Below are positions 31,109-37,188 of a DNA stretch of 37,188 bases, piece by piece (position 1 is the stretch's first letter; every line of letters starts with the position of its first letter). Source of the stretch: S141-55 sp964422065 (GTDB taxonomy: Bacteria; Hydrothermota; Hydrothermia; WGAB01); NCBI GenBank assembly GCA_964422065.1, contig CAYQZW010000005.1:1-37188 (forward strand). The letters are read 5' to 3'. The translations under genes and the position numbers were made by a program. The notes below the pieces were generated by a model. It worked only from the letters and a program-made list of their open reading frames with translations, did no database searches and had not been told where the DNA came from.

Positions 31109-31137
31109 TTGACCCATTGGCGCGGAGGTTGTATCTT
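31109..31137 (+). promoter_or_regulatory. Promoter for the merR-like operon, overlapping its start region
   Basis: TTGACC (31109-31114) and TATCTT (31132-31137) have a 17-base spacer. The ATG is at 31146, 8 bases after the -10 box, so the mRNA would have almost no leader. GGAGG at 31124-31128 lies inside the promoter spacer and would not be transcribed. Confidence 0.6.
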
Positions 31138-31145
31138 AAACTTCT

Positions 31146-31505
31146 ATGAAGGCCTACTTTTCCCGGGCGGAAGTCGCACGCATCCTGGGCATCAAACCCG
31201 AGACCCTCAAACTCTGGGAAAAAACCCTGGGATTCCACCCTCGTCGTGTCGGCAATCGCCGCATCTACGCTCGGAGAGACCTCCGCCGGGCCCTCCTGAT
31301 CAAGACCCTCATGGAACAGGAACAACTCACCCTCGAAGAGGTGAAGGCGTTCTTGCGGGACGAACGGGCTGCAAAACAACGCGAGATGGAGGCCCTCCGG
31401 GCGTGGAAACAACATTTGGATCAAGAACTGACTACGATGCTCCGGGAGATCCGGGATCTCCTCCGGCTCGTAGAAGGGCTCCTGGACACTGAGGACTCCC
31501 CATGA
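31146..31505 (+). CDS. MerR-family transcriptional regulator
   Basis: A 119-residue protein with the N-terminal MerR winged helix (FSRAEVARILGIKPETLKLWEK..., about 5-70) and a C-terminal coiled coil (about 75-112) for dimerisation. There is no Cys-rich metal site or drug-binding domain, so it belongs to the short effector-less MerR type. The start at 31146 gives the normal MerR N-terminus. It overlaps uppP by ATGA and therefore is probably the regulator of its own operon (merR-uppP-UDGb). Its promoter has a 17-base, not the extended 19-base spacer typical of MerR-activated promoters; autoregulation would then be repression (inference). Confidence 0.85.
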   Translation: MKAYFSRAEVARILGIKPETLKLWEKTLGFHPRRVGNRRIYARRDLRRALLIKTLMEQEQLTLEEVKAFLRDERAAKQREMEALRAWKQHLDQELTTMLREIRDLLRLVEGLLDTEDSP

Positions 31506-32242
31506 TCAAAGAACTGGTTTTAGGATTGATTCAGGGGCTGACGGAGTTTTTGCCGGTCTCGAGTTCTGGCCATCTCGTCGTGGCACAGGTCTTGATGGGG
31601 CTCCATGTCCCCGGCGTTTCCCTGGAGATTGTGGTCCATTTTGCGACGTTGCTTCCCGTGGTGCTCTTGCTCTGGCCCCGGGTCCGGGGGCTCTTCGCGT
31701 TTCAAGGGCCTGTCCGGGAATGGCCGTTGACCGCGGTGATCATCGGAACCCTCCCCGCGGCGGTCCTGGGGCTCCTCTTCCAACACCCCTTAGAGCAGGC
31801 CTTTGAGACCCTTGCGGGGGTTCGGATCTTCTTTCTGGTGAATGCGGGGATCCTCGCGCTTTCCCGCATCCGGAGACCCCACTCTCGCCCTCTGAGCCTC
31901 CGGATCGCCTTCCTGATCGGCCTGGCCCAGTGCCTGGCCCTGTTGCCGGGGATCTCCCGGTCCGGTGCGACCATCACCGCCGGCCTCCTCCTCGGCCTTT
32001 CCCCCTTAGAGGCTTTTTCCTTCTCGTTTTTGCTCTTATTGCCCGCGGTCCTGGGCGCCGTTGTCCTCAAACTGATGGAAGGGACGCTCCTCCTGGGGGC
32101 CGGAGAGTTTGTGGCGTTCTGGGCGGCCTTCTTCTCCGGCCTCTTGGCGCTCGCCTGGCTCCGACGTGTGGTGATCGGCGAAAAACTCCATTGGTTTGGG
32201 CTGTATACCCTGATCCTCGGCATCCTGCTCTTCTTCGTATGA
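31502..32242 (+). CDS. uppP: Undecaprenyl-diphosphatase UppP (BacA)
   Basis: Recycles undecaprenyl diphosphate to the monophosphate lipid carrier for peptidoglycan and polysaccharide synthesis; excess confers bacitracin resistance. The 246-residue polytopic protein has both signature motifs: IQGLTEFLPVSSSGHL near the start (about 9-24) with catalytic Glu and His, and the PGISRSGATI motif (about 148-157) with its Arg. It is slightly shorter than E. coli UppP (273). Start and stop overlap merR and the UDGb gene by ATGA. Confidence 0.94.
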   Translation: MIKELVLGLIQGLTEFLPVSSSGHLVVAQVLMGLHVPGVSLEIVVHFATLLPVVLLLWPRVRGLFAFQGPVREWPLTAVIIGTLPAAVLGLLFQHPLEQAFETLAGVRIFFLVNAGILALSRIRRPHSRPLSLRIAFLIGLAQCLALLPGISRSGATITAGLLLGLSPLEAFSFSFLLLLPAVLGAVVLKLMEGTLLLGAGEFVAFWAAFFSGLLALAWLRRVVIGEKLHWFGLYTLILGILLFFV

Positions 32243-32946
32243 GACGCGATCCCTGGGATAACCTGAATCTACGCATTGTCCAGTGCCGGAGATGCCCACG
32301 CCTCGCCTCCTACATCCGAGAGGTGGCCAGAACCAAACGCCGAGCATATCAGGATCAGACATACTGGGGACGTCCGGTCCCGGGCTTTGGCGACCGTTCC
32401 GCCCGGCTCCTGATCATCGGATTGGCGCCCGCCGCCCATGGGGCTAACCGCACCGGCCGGATGTTCACCGGCGATGCCTCCGGGATGTTCCTCGCCCAGG
32501 CCCTACACCGACACGGCTTCGCAAACCAGCCGGTCTCCAGGTCTCGAGACGACGGATTGGTGCTCAACGACGTCTTTCTCAGTGCTGTGGTCCGCTGTGC
32601 ACCCCCGAAGAACCGGCCGACGCTCCAGGAGATGGAGCAATGTTTGCCTTTTTTGGAAGAGGAACTTCGGCTGCTCGACCGGCTTCGGGTGGTTCTGACC
32701 CTGGGCGCCATTGCCACGCACGGGTATCTCAAGATCTTGAAACACCAGGGATGGATCCTGTCGCGCGCACCGTATCCCTTCGGGCATCATCGGGTCTATC
32801 GGATCCATCCCCAATTGCCGGTCCTGGTGACTTCTTATCACCCATCCCGGCAGAATACACAAACTGGCCGGCTGACCCCTGAAATGTTTGATGAGGTGTT
32901 CAGGACGGTACGGCGACTTTTAGATGAAGAGGGAGTTTCCGGGTAG
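32239..32946 (+). CDS. Family 5 uracil-DNA glycosylase (UDGb)
   Basis: Removes uracil and other deaminated bases from DNA, a repair step common in thermophiles. The 235-residue protein has the family-5 motif GLAPAAHGANRTGR (61-74), which lacks the polar water-activating residue of classic Ung, an N-terminal pair CRRC (16-19) and two further Cys (CAPPK..., ...EQCLPF) expected for a [4Fe-4S] cluster, and the C-terminal YHPSRQNTQTGRLT motif. The ATG at 32239 overlaps the uppP stop (ATGA). Upstream in-frame codons lie within uppP and are rejected. Confidence 0.9.
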   Translation: MRRDPWDNLNLRIVQCRRCPRLASYIREVARTKRRAYQDQTYWGRPVPGFGDRSARLLIIGLAPAAHGANRTGRMFTGDASGMFLAQALHRHGFANQPVSRSRDDGLVLNDVFLSAVVRCAPPKNRPTLQEMEQCLPFLEEELRLLDRLRVVLTLGAIATHGYLKILKHQGWILSRAPYPFGHHRVYRIHPQLPVLVTSYHPSRQNTQTGRLTPEMFDEVFRTVRRLLDEEGVSG

Positions 32947-32949
32947 GGC

Positions 32950-33342
32950 TTAGCGGGTCCGGATTCGGATCCGCTGGGGTTCGGCCACCACAACGGCGTT
33001 TTTCAGGGATCGGGCACCCAATTGCTGGAAAATTCGGAGAAGGGCAGAGGCTGTCGCCTCCGCAGAGAGGGGCTCGGGGAGCGATAAGATCAACACCCCC
33101 GCATGGTCGCCAGGCGATTGAAGGGCAAGGTGCATCAAGGAAAGGTCCCGGGTGATCAGGAGTTGGCCGTTCGCTTGAGCATGGCGAAAGACGGCGGGAT
33201 TGTCTGCGCCGCGGAGCCCGCAAGAGTGTAAACGCTCCACCACATAGCCATGCTCTTCCAGCACACGAGCCGCAGACCGCGGGATGCTGTCATCCAGAAG
33301 GATTTTCACGGCGTGACCCCGGGAGTGGGAGAACGAGTTCAT
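32950..33342 (-). CDS. DUF5615 PIN-like protein, putative toxin
   Basis: The domain begins KILLDDSIPRSAARVLEEHGYVVERL and ends with the LITRDLSLMHLAL...HAGVLIL pattern of DUF5615 (Mut7-C-like PIN relatives) with acidic residues expected for RNA cleavage (Asp in LLDD, D in TRD). It is the usual partner of DUF433 proteins in toxin-antitoxin-like pairs. The ATG at 33342 is preceded by AAAGGTGA within the DUF433 gene. A GTG at 33309 directly before the domain start is also possible (119 rather than 130 residues). It overlaps the DUF433 gene by 20 to 53 bases and its stop is four bases from the UDGb stop (convergent). Confidence 0.75.
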   Translation of the reverse strand: MNSFSHSRGHAVKILLDDSIPRSAARVLEEHGYVVERLHSCGLRGADNPAVFRHAQANGQLLITRDLSLMHLALQSPGDHAGVLILSLPEPLSAEATASALLRIFQQLGARSLKNAVVVAEPQRIRIRTR

Positions 33343-33553
33343 GCTCAATCACCTTTTGTGCATAAGACAACGCAGCCAAGACGTCCTCACGCGTCAGATC
33401 ATATTCCTGCGCCACTTCGTCTACACTCATCCCGGCAGCCAGACTTCCCAGGACGACCGAAACCTGGATCCGCGTCCCCCGGATGAGCGGACGCCCAGGA
33501 TGGACCGCTTCACTGACGATGATCCTCGGAGCGATTTCAATATCTTCCATCAT
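33290..33553 (-). CDS. DUF433 protein, putative antitoxin
   Basis: An 87-residue protein with the compact DUF433 pattern: IVSEAVHPGRPLIRGTRIQVSVVLGSLAAGMSVDEVAQEY...LTREDVLAALSYA, a small winged-helix-like DNA-binding fold. DUF433 genes commonly precede a DUF5615 PIN-like gene, with the pair behaving as an antitoxin and toxin. GGGAGG lies 6 bases before ATG at 33553; the ATG at 33550 is equally possible. The intergenic region to the divergent NUDIX gene (33554-33643) carries no clear promoter for this gene. Confidence 0.8.
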   Translation of the reverse strand: MMEDIEIAPRIIVSEAVHPGRPLIRGTRIQVSVVLGSLAAGMSVDEVAQEYDLTREDVLAALSYAQKVIEHELVLPLPGSRRENPSG

Positions 33554-33631
33554 ACTGACCTCCCTTAGACGTATGAGACCATAAGTGTAAGGGAAATTGA
33601 GAGCGATGGGGAGAGGCCGAGAGAGCGGCTG

Positions 33632-33637
33632 TAAAAT
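33632..33637 (+). promoter_or_regulatory. -10 box close to the NUDIX start (possible leaderless promoter)
   Basis: TAAAAT (5 of 6), preceded directly by TG, lies 6 bases before the ATG at 33644. No ribosome site is seen upstream of ATG. If used, transcription would begin at the start codon. No clear -35. Confidence 0.4.
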
Positions 33638-33643
33638 TCAATC

Positions 33644-34174
33644 ATGGCCTTCAAAACACTGCGGCAGGAGTATCTCTATCAAGGGAAAGTCCTCAACCTC
33701 CGGGTGGATACCGTGGAAGTTCGGGGCCACACCACCCGATGGGAAGTCGTGGAATTCAAGAATGCCGTGACCATTGTGCCGATCCTTGATGCCGACCACG
33801 TGGTTCTGGTCGATCAATACCGCTATGTTGTGAGAGAACGCCTTCTGGAACTTCCAGCCGGCACCCTGGAACCCGGAGAAGACCCGGATGCCGCGGCACT
33901 CCGGGAACTCCAGGAGGAAACCGGGTACACAGCACGAGAAATCCGGAAGATTGCAGAGTTTTATACGGTCCCCGGCCTGGGCACCGAACGGATGCACCTC
34001 TATCTGGCGACCGGACTCACACCCGGAGAGATGCATCTGGACGCGGATGAGGAATTGAAACCGGTCGTATTCCACCGTTCAGAAATTGAGGACGCCATTC
34101 GTCAGGGCCGCATCCAGGACGCCAAGACCCTGGTCGGCCTCTTCTACTACCTGACCCTTGATGGCCATTTTTGA
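33644..34174 (+). CDS. nudF: NUDIX hydrolase, ADP-ribose pyrophosphatase type
   Basis: Hydrolyses ADP-ribose (and related nucleoside diphosphate sugars) to AMP and ribose-5-phosphate. The 176-residue protein has the complete NUDIX box from Gly73: GTLEPGEDPDAAALRELQEETG (73-94), with the metal-binding REL QEE residues Arg87, Glu88, Glu91 and Glu92, and an LPAG segment just before it as in the NudF/ADPRase family. No Shine-Dalgarno is present. It overlaps the next gene by 14 bases. Confidence 0.9.
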   Translation: MAFKTLRQEYLYQGKVLNLRVDTVEVRGHTTRWEVVEFKNAVTIVPILDADHVVLVDQYRYVVRERLLELPAGTLEPGEDPDAAALRELQEETGYTAREIRKIAEFYTVPGLGTERMHLYLATGLTPGEMHLDADEELKPVVFHRSEIEDAIRQGRIQDAKTLVGLFYYLTLDGHF

Positions 34175-35582
34175 ACCTGCCTTCTGGGTCTTTTGGGGGT
34201 GTCTCCTTGCGCAGCCACCCCTAGCGCCCCAGACCTTGGAGCCGGACGCCGAAACCCAGGAACTCTTATCCGAGGTTCTCCGGCAGGCTCCACGTCTGAA
34301 CCCCAATCATGCCACGGTTCGTGACCTCCTTCGGTTGCCATATATCTCTGAGAATGTGGCCACCCAAATCTATCTGGAGGCCCGGCGCCGGCCCTTCCGG
34401 GATTTTCAAGACCTGGCACGTCGGATCCCTTTGACCCCCATCGAGCGATGGGTCTTGTGGCAGACCCTGGTTTTCCAGCCTCAACCCCCGGTCTGGCAGG
34501 TCCGATTTTGGGCACGATGGTCTGCGGATGCACAGGATACCCTGTTCCCGATGCCGGAAGGGTGGGGTTGGATAGGGTTACAGGAACGCGTCCTTGTGGG
34601 ATGGACCTGGCCAGAGCCGGAATGGGTCATAGGGACCCAGTCCCCACAGTACCAGGTATGGCTGGGGACCCTGGAACCACGGTTCGGGCTGGGGCTCCTG
34701 GATTCCCGCGATACCCCTTATGCACTCCGATGGGCACCACGCCCGGAGCAGCGGTTCCGGTTGTTACGCGGCACCGCTCCAGCCATCGGCATCGCCTGGA
34801 CCCCACACAGAACCCGATCCCTGTGGCTCTATGGGAGCCGCACGGTGTCGGTGTTCCATGCGCGCTGGCAGGGCCTTGGAACCACCGTGACACGGGAGGG
34901 GGTAACGGCGGACCTTTCCGGACAGCACGGCCCCATCCGTGCCGCTGTAGAACTGGGGATCGTCCAACGGCGATTCCGGTACCTCCTTGTTCTTCGGAGT
35001 CGGACCGAAGGAGGACGTTTTCAGTTGGGGGCAGGGAACACCGGGATTTTTGCGGCCTCCATGACCTTTCGCCTAAGTCCGGGCTGGACCCTGACCTCGG
35101 ACCATGTGCTGGACGATGCCTATTCAAGAATGCGATCCGGGATCACCCTTCAGGCTCGTGCGCATGGGGTACCGATGGAACTCCTCTTTCGTCATACCAC
35201 CTCCGGACCCCTGGGCACGATCACCCGAAAAACTCTGACATTCCAACTCCGTTGGACCTCCGGGGTTCAGCAGGAACTGGGCATCACCCATGTGACTGCA
35301 GAAAGCGGGCCAGGGGATGTCCTGTGGTTGGGGCTTCGGGTTCGGGGACTGACGGCGCGGGTGGCGATTTTCCGGGTGCCACACTGGGACGCACGAATCT
35401 ACTGGATGGAGCCGGAACCCGGCGCGTTCCCCCGCTGGCGGAGCCTCTATGGCACCGGCCGACTGGCCCTCCTCGCTTTCCAAACGGTCATCTGGCAGAC
35501 ACGGGTCCTCGTCAAAGGCGTCGGGATTCAAAGCGATCGACACAAAACCTGGGAACTCCGGTGGGTGGTGTATCGCCGATGA
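34161..35582 (+). CDS. Helix-hairpin-helix protein with predicted outer-membrane barrel
   Basis: A 473-residue protein in two parts. Residues 1-24 are hydrophobic and resemble a signal peptide, though without Lys or Arg at the start. Residues 46-108 (LNPNHATVRDLLRLPYISENVATQIYLEARR...FQDLARR) form paired helix-hairpin-helix motifs as in ComEA-like DNA-binding proteins. The remaining 360 residues are rich in Trp, Arg and Gly with alternating hydrophobic strands and end with WELRWVVYRR, typical of an outer-membrane barrel. Similar combinations occur as uncharacterised proteins in some diderm phyla. Function unknown; DNA binding at the cell surface is an inference. ATG at 34161 (a TTG precedes it) overlaps nudF; its stop overlaps recO. 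Confidence 0.55.
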   Translation: MAIFEPAFWVFWGCLLAQPPLAPQTLEPDAETQELLSEVLRQAPRLNPNHATVRDLLRLPYISENVATQIYLEARRRPFRDFQDLARRIPLTPIERWVLWQTLVFQPQPPVWQVRFWARWSADAQDTLFPMPEGWGWIGLQERVLVGWTWPEPEWVIGTQSPQYQVWLGTLEPRFGLGLLDSRDTPYALRWAPRPEQRFRLLRGTAPAIGIAWTPHRTRSLWLYGSRTVSVFHARWQGLGTTVTREGVTADLSGQHGPIRAAVELGIVQRRFRYLLVLRSRTEGGRFQLGAGNTGIFAASMTFRLSPGWTLTSDHVLDDAYSRMRSGITLQARAHGVPMELLFRHTTSGPLGTITRKTLTFQLRWTSGVQQELGITHVTAESGPGDVLWLGLRVRGLTARVAIFRVPHWDARIYWMEPEPGAFPRWRSLYGTGRLALLAFQTVIWQTRVLVKGVGIQSDRHKTWELRWVVYRR

Positions 35583-36334
35583 TGGGCCCACGCGTCCGAA
35601 CCCGGGGATGGGTCATGCGGAAAATTCCGTATGGGGAATCGTCCTGGATCCTGTCCCTGTTTACCTACCACCTCGGCAAAATCAAGGTTCTGGTAAAAGG
35701 AGCCAAACGCCCAAGATCCCGCTTTGTGTCCACTTTTGAGACCTTTCATGTTGTGGAGGTGGTCGTCGGCATCAAGGAGACCCGAGACATCCAGCACGTT
35801 TACGAAGCAAGGACGTTGGTCACCTTGCCGGAACTTCGGACCTCGTATGTCAAGCAGATGTGGGCCGGCCGGCTCGTACGGACCGTGGAGGCCCTGGTCC
35901 CGGATCGAGCCCAGAGCCGTGGGCTCTACTCGCTCACCGAACGGACCTTGTTTCTGATGGTTCGGGAGGACCAAGAGGAGTCGGTCTTCCTCGCCTTCCT
36001 CCTCAAGGCGTTACGGACCTTGGGGTATCCCCCGACATTGGATCGTTGTGTGGTATGCGGCCATCGCCCACCCCGGCACCTGAGCCCCCGTCGGGGTGGC
36101 GCCGTATGTTCCCCTTGTGGGGAACAAGAGCCGGTCCTGATCTATTTGCCGGAGCGCGGGATCCAGACCCTTCAAACGCTGTACGAGTCGAGTTTGAGCG
36201 TGGCGACCCATGTGCCGAATCCAGGGCTCCTGGAGCCCGTCTCGCGATACGTGGAATGGGTCACGGGTGTGGAGGGATTGACCGAACGCATCCTGGGGAG
36301 GACCTGGGCCCCTCCGGACAACAACAGGGGTTAA
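35579..36334 (+). CDS. recO: DNA repair protein RecO
   Basis: Helps RecA load on SSB-coated single-stranded DNA with RecR in the RecFOR pathway. The 251-residue protein has the N-terminal OB fold (RTRGWVMRKIPYGESSWILSLFT...GKIKVLVKGAKRPRSRF) and the helical zinc-finger part with two Cys pairs (CVVCG and CSPCG). Start ATG at 35579 overlaps the barrel-protein stop; a second ATG follows directly. Upstream codons in this frame lie inside the previous gene and are rejected. Stop TAA at 36332-36334 overlaps the stop of the convergent gatB. Confidence 0.92.
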   Translation: MMGPRVRTRGWVMRKIPYGESSWILSLFTYHLGKIKVLVKGAKRPRSRFVSTFETFHVVEVVVGIKETRDIQHVYEARTLVTLPELRTSYVKQMWAGRLVRTVEALVPDRAQSRGLYSLTERTLFLMVREDQEESVFLAFLLKALRTLGYPPTLDRCVVCGHRPPRHLSPRRGGAVCSPCGEQEPVLIYLPERGIQTLQTLYESSLSVATHVPNPGLLEPVSRYVEWVTGVEGLTERILGRTWAPPDNNRG

Positions 36335-37188
36335 GACTCCAGACGCTGGATCAATAAGGATCGGACCACCTGAGGATCGGCGCTCCCCTTCGTCTTTTTC
36401 ATCACCTGCCCGATGAGCGGCCCGATGACCCCGGTCTTGCCTTTGCGATACTTCTCCACGAGATCCGGGTTCTCCCGCATCACTTCCTCTACGATCTCCT
36501 GCAAGATGTCTGTGCTGGCGATCACGGTTGCCCCTTCCTCTTCAATGATCTCGGTTGCGGATTTTCCGGTATCCAGCATCTTTTCGAAGACGTCTTTGGC
36601 TTTGTTCAGGGTGATGCGTTGGGTTTCCACCAGACGGAGCAATTCCCGGAGCCCCTCTGGCCGGATGGGGAACGTGGTGATAGACTGTCCTTTGAGGTGC
36701 CCCAGGACCCGGTTGGCGACCCAATTTGCGGCCTGTTCAATATCGTCCAACCCCTGGATCAGGGCTTCAAAGTACTCTGCGGTCTCACGTTCCAGGGTCA
36801 AGACCTCGGCGACATCTGGGCGGAGCCCATACTCCCGGATCAAGCGTTCCCGTTTGGCGTCGGGCAGTTCCGGCAAGGGTTCTTCCAGAAAGGCTGGGTC
36901 CAGGTCCAGGGGCAGAAGGTCCGGCTCCGGGAAGTAGCGGTAGTCGTGGGCCTCTTCCTTGGTGCGCATGGGCCGGGTGACCCCCTCGTCCTCATCAAAA
37001 AGACGGGTCTCCTGGATCACCGTGCCTCCGGATTCCAGGAGTTGGATCTGGCGTTGCACCTCGTACCTTAGCCCTTCCTCCAAGGCTTTGAAGGAGTTGA
37101 GGTTTTTGAGTTCCACCTTGGTGCCCAGGGGTTCTCCGGGTTTCCGAACGGAGATGTTGGCATCGGCCCGGAGGTGCCCCTTTTCCAT
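36331..37188 (-). CDS. gatB: Asp/Glu-tRNA amidotransferase subunit B (C-terminal 285 residues; 5' end outside window)
   Basis: GatB activates the glutamate or aspartate on mischarged tRNA so ammonia from GatA can amidate it, giving Gln-tRNA(Gln) or Asn-tRNA(Asn). The fragment starts in the conserved EKGHLRADANISVRK stretch, continues through LKNLNSFKALEEGLRYEVQRQ and ETRLFDEDEGVTRPMRTKEEAHDYRYFPEPDL, and includes the full helical and YqeY-like tail to the stop at 36331. About the first 190 residues are missing because the window ends; the Met at the edge is not the start. Presence implies the indirect amidation route. Confidence 0.95.
   Translation of the reverse strand: MEKGHLRADANISVRKPGEPLGTKVELKNLNSFKALEEGLRYEVQRQIQLLESGGTVIQETRLFDEDEGVTRPMRTKEEAHDYRYFPEPDLLPLDLDPAFLEEPLPELPDAKRERLIREYGLRPDVAEVLTLERETAEYFEALIQGLDDIEQAANWVANRVLGHLKGQSITTFPIRPEGLRELLRLVETQRITLNKAKDVFEKMLDTGKSATEIIEEEGATVIASTDILQEIVEEVMRENPDLVEKYRKGKTGVIGPLIGQVMKKTKGSADPQVVRSLLIQRLES

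Overview
The window is a GC-rich, gene-dense piece of chromosome from a diderm (Gram-negative-type) bacterium. The diderm call rests on a YidC with a large periplasmic domain, an outer-membrane barrel protein ending in Phe behind a signal peptide, a predicted lipoprotein, GmhA (heptose/LPS-type sugar) and a second predicted barrel protein. A family-5 uracil-DNA glycosylase (UDGb) and the very tight gene packing hint at a thermophile; this is inference. The 100-N gap flanked by an exact 55-base duplication suggests a short-read de Bruijn (k=55) assembly, probably a metagenome-assembled genome. I cannot name the lineage; thermophilic candidate phyla would fit. There is no rRNA, CRISPR or transposon.

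Left part (1-9.9 kb): amino-acid and aldehyde metabolism. On the minus strand lie a lipoprotein of the cyclase/kynurenine-formamidase family, an outer-membrane porin-like protein, a terminator, homoserine dehydrogenase and an aldehyde dehydrogenase. Diverging from them is a Na+-coupled amino-acid symporter with its 28-residue MetS-type subunit. Then come a membrane cytochrome b/Fe-S oxidoreductase (minus strand) and, from a facing promoter, a 2,4-diaminopentanoate-dehydrogenase-like enzyme plus an SDR.

Middle (10.7-16.6 kb): on the minus strand, S-adenosylmethionine decarboxylase, a heterodimeric ABC exporter pair (BmrC/BmrD-like) and a JAMM-motif metalloprotease. A FabG-like reductase faces away from speD.

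16.6-25.4 kb: one very long minus-strand run. In order of transcription it is tRNA-Val(GAC), marC, rpmH, rnpA, yidD, yidC, jag/khpB, mnmE, a NusG paralogue, gmhA, a sugar-nucleotide 4-epimerase, rmlA (long form) and an rmlC-like cupin. Neighbours mostly overlap or are a few bases apart. Ribosome/RNA-processing, membrane-insertion and tRNA-modification genes are thus joined to surface-sugar genes, with the NusG paralogue at the junction. The mnmE gene looks broken only because of the scaffold gap; removing the Ns and one 55-base copy restores a 443-residue protein.

25.4-37.2 kb: bacterioferritin; an operon tldD-tldE-glycosyltransferase-glycosyltransferase (minus); MerR-uppP-UDGb (plus); a DUF433/DUF5615 toxin-antitoxin-like pair (minus); NUDIX hydrolase - helix-hairpin-helix/barrel protein - recO (plus); and the 3' part of gatB running off the right edge. 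Most starts have strong AAGGAGG Shine-Dalgarno sites, but merR, tldD and the NUDIX gene have -10-like boxes only 6-8 bases before ATG, which suggests leaderless mRNAs. No stretch longer than 300 bases lacks a gene.
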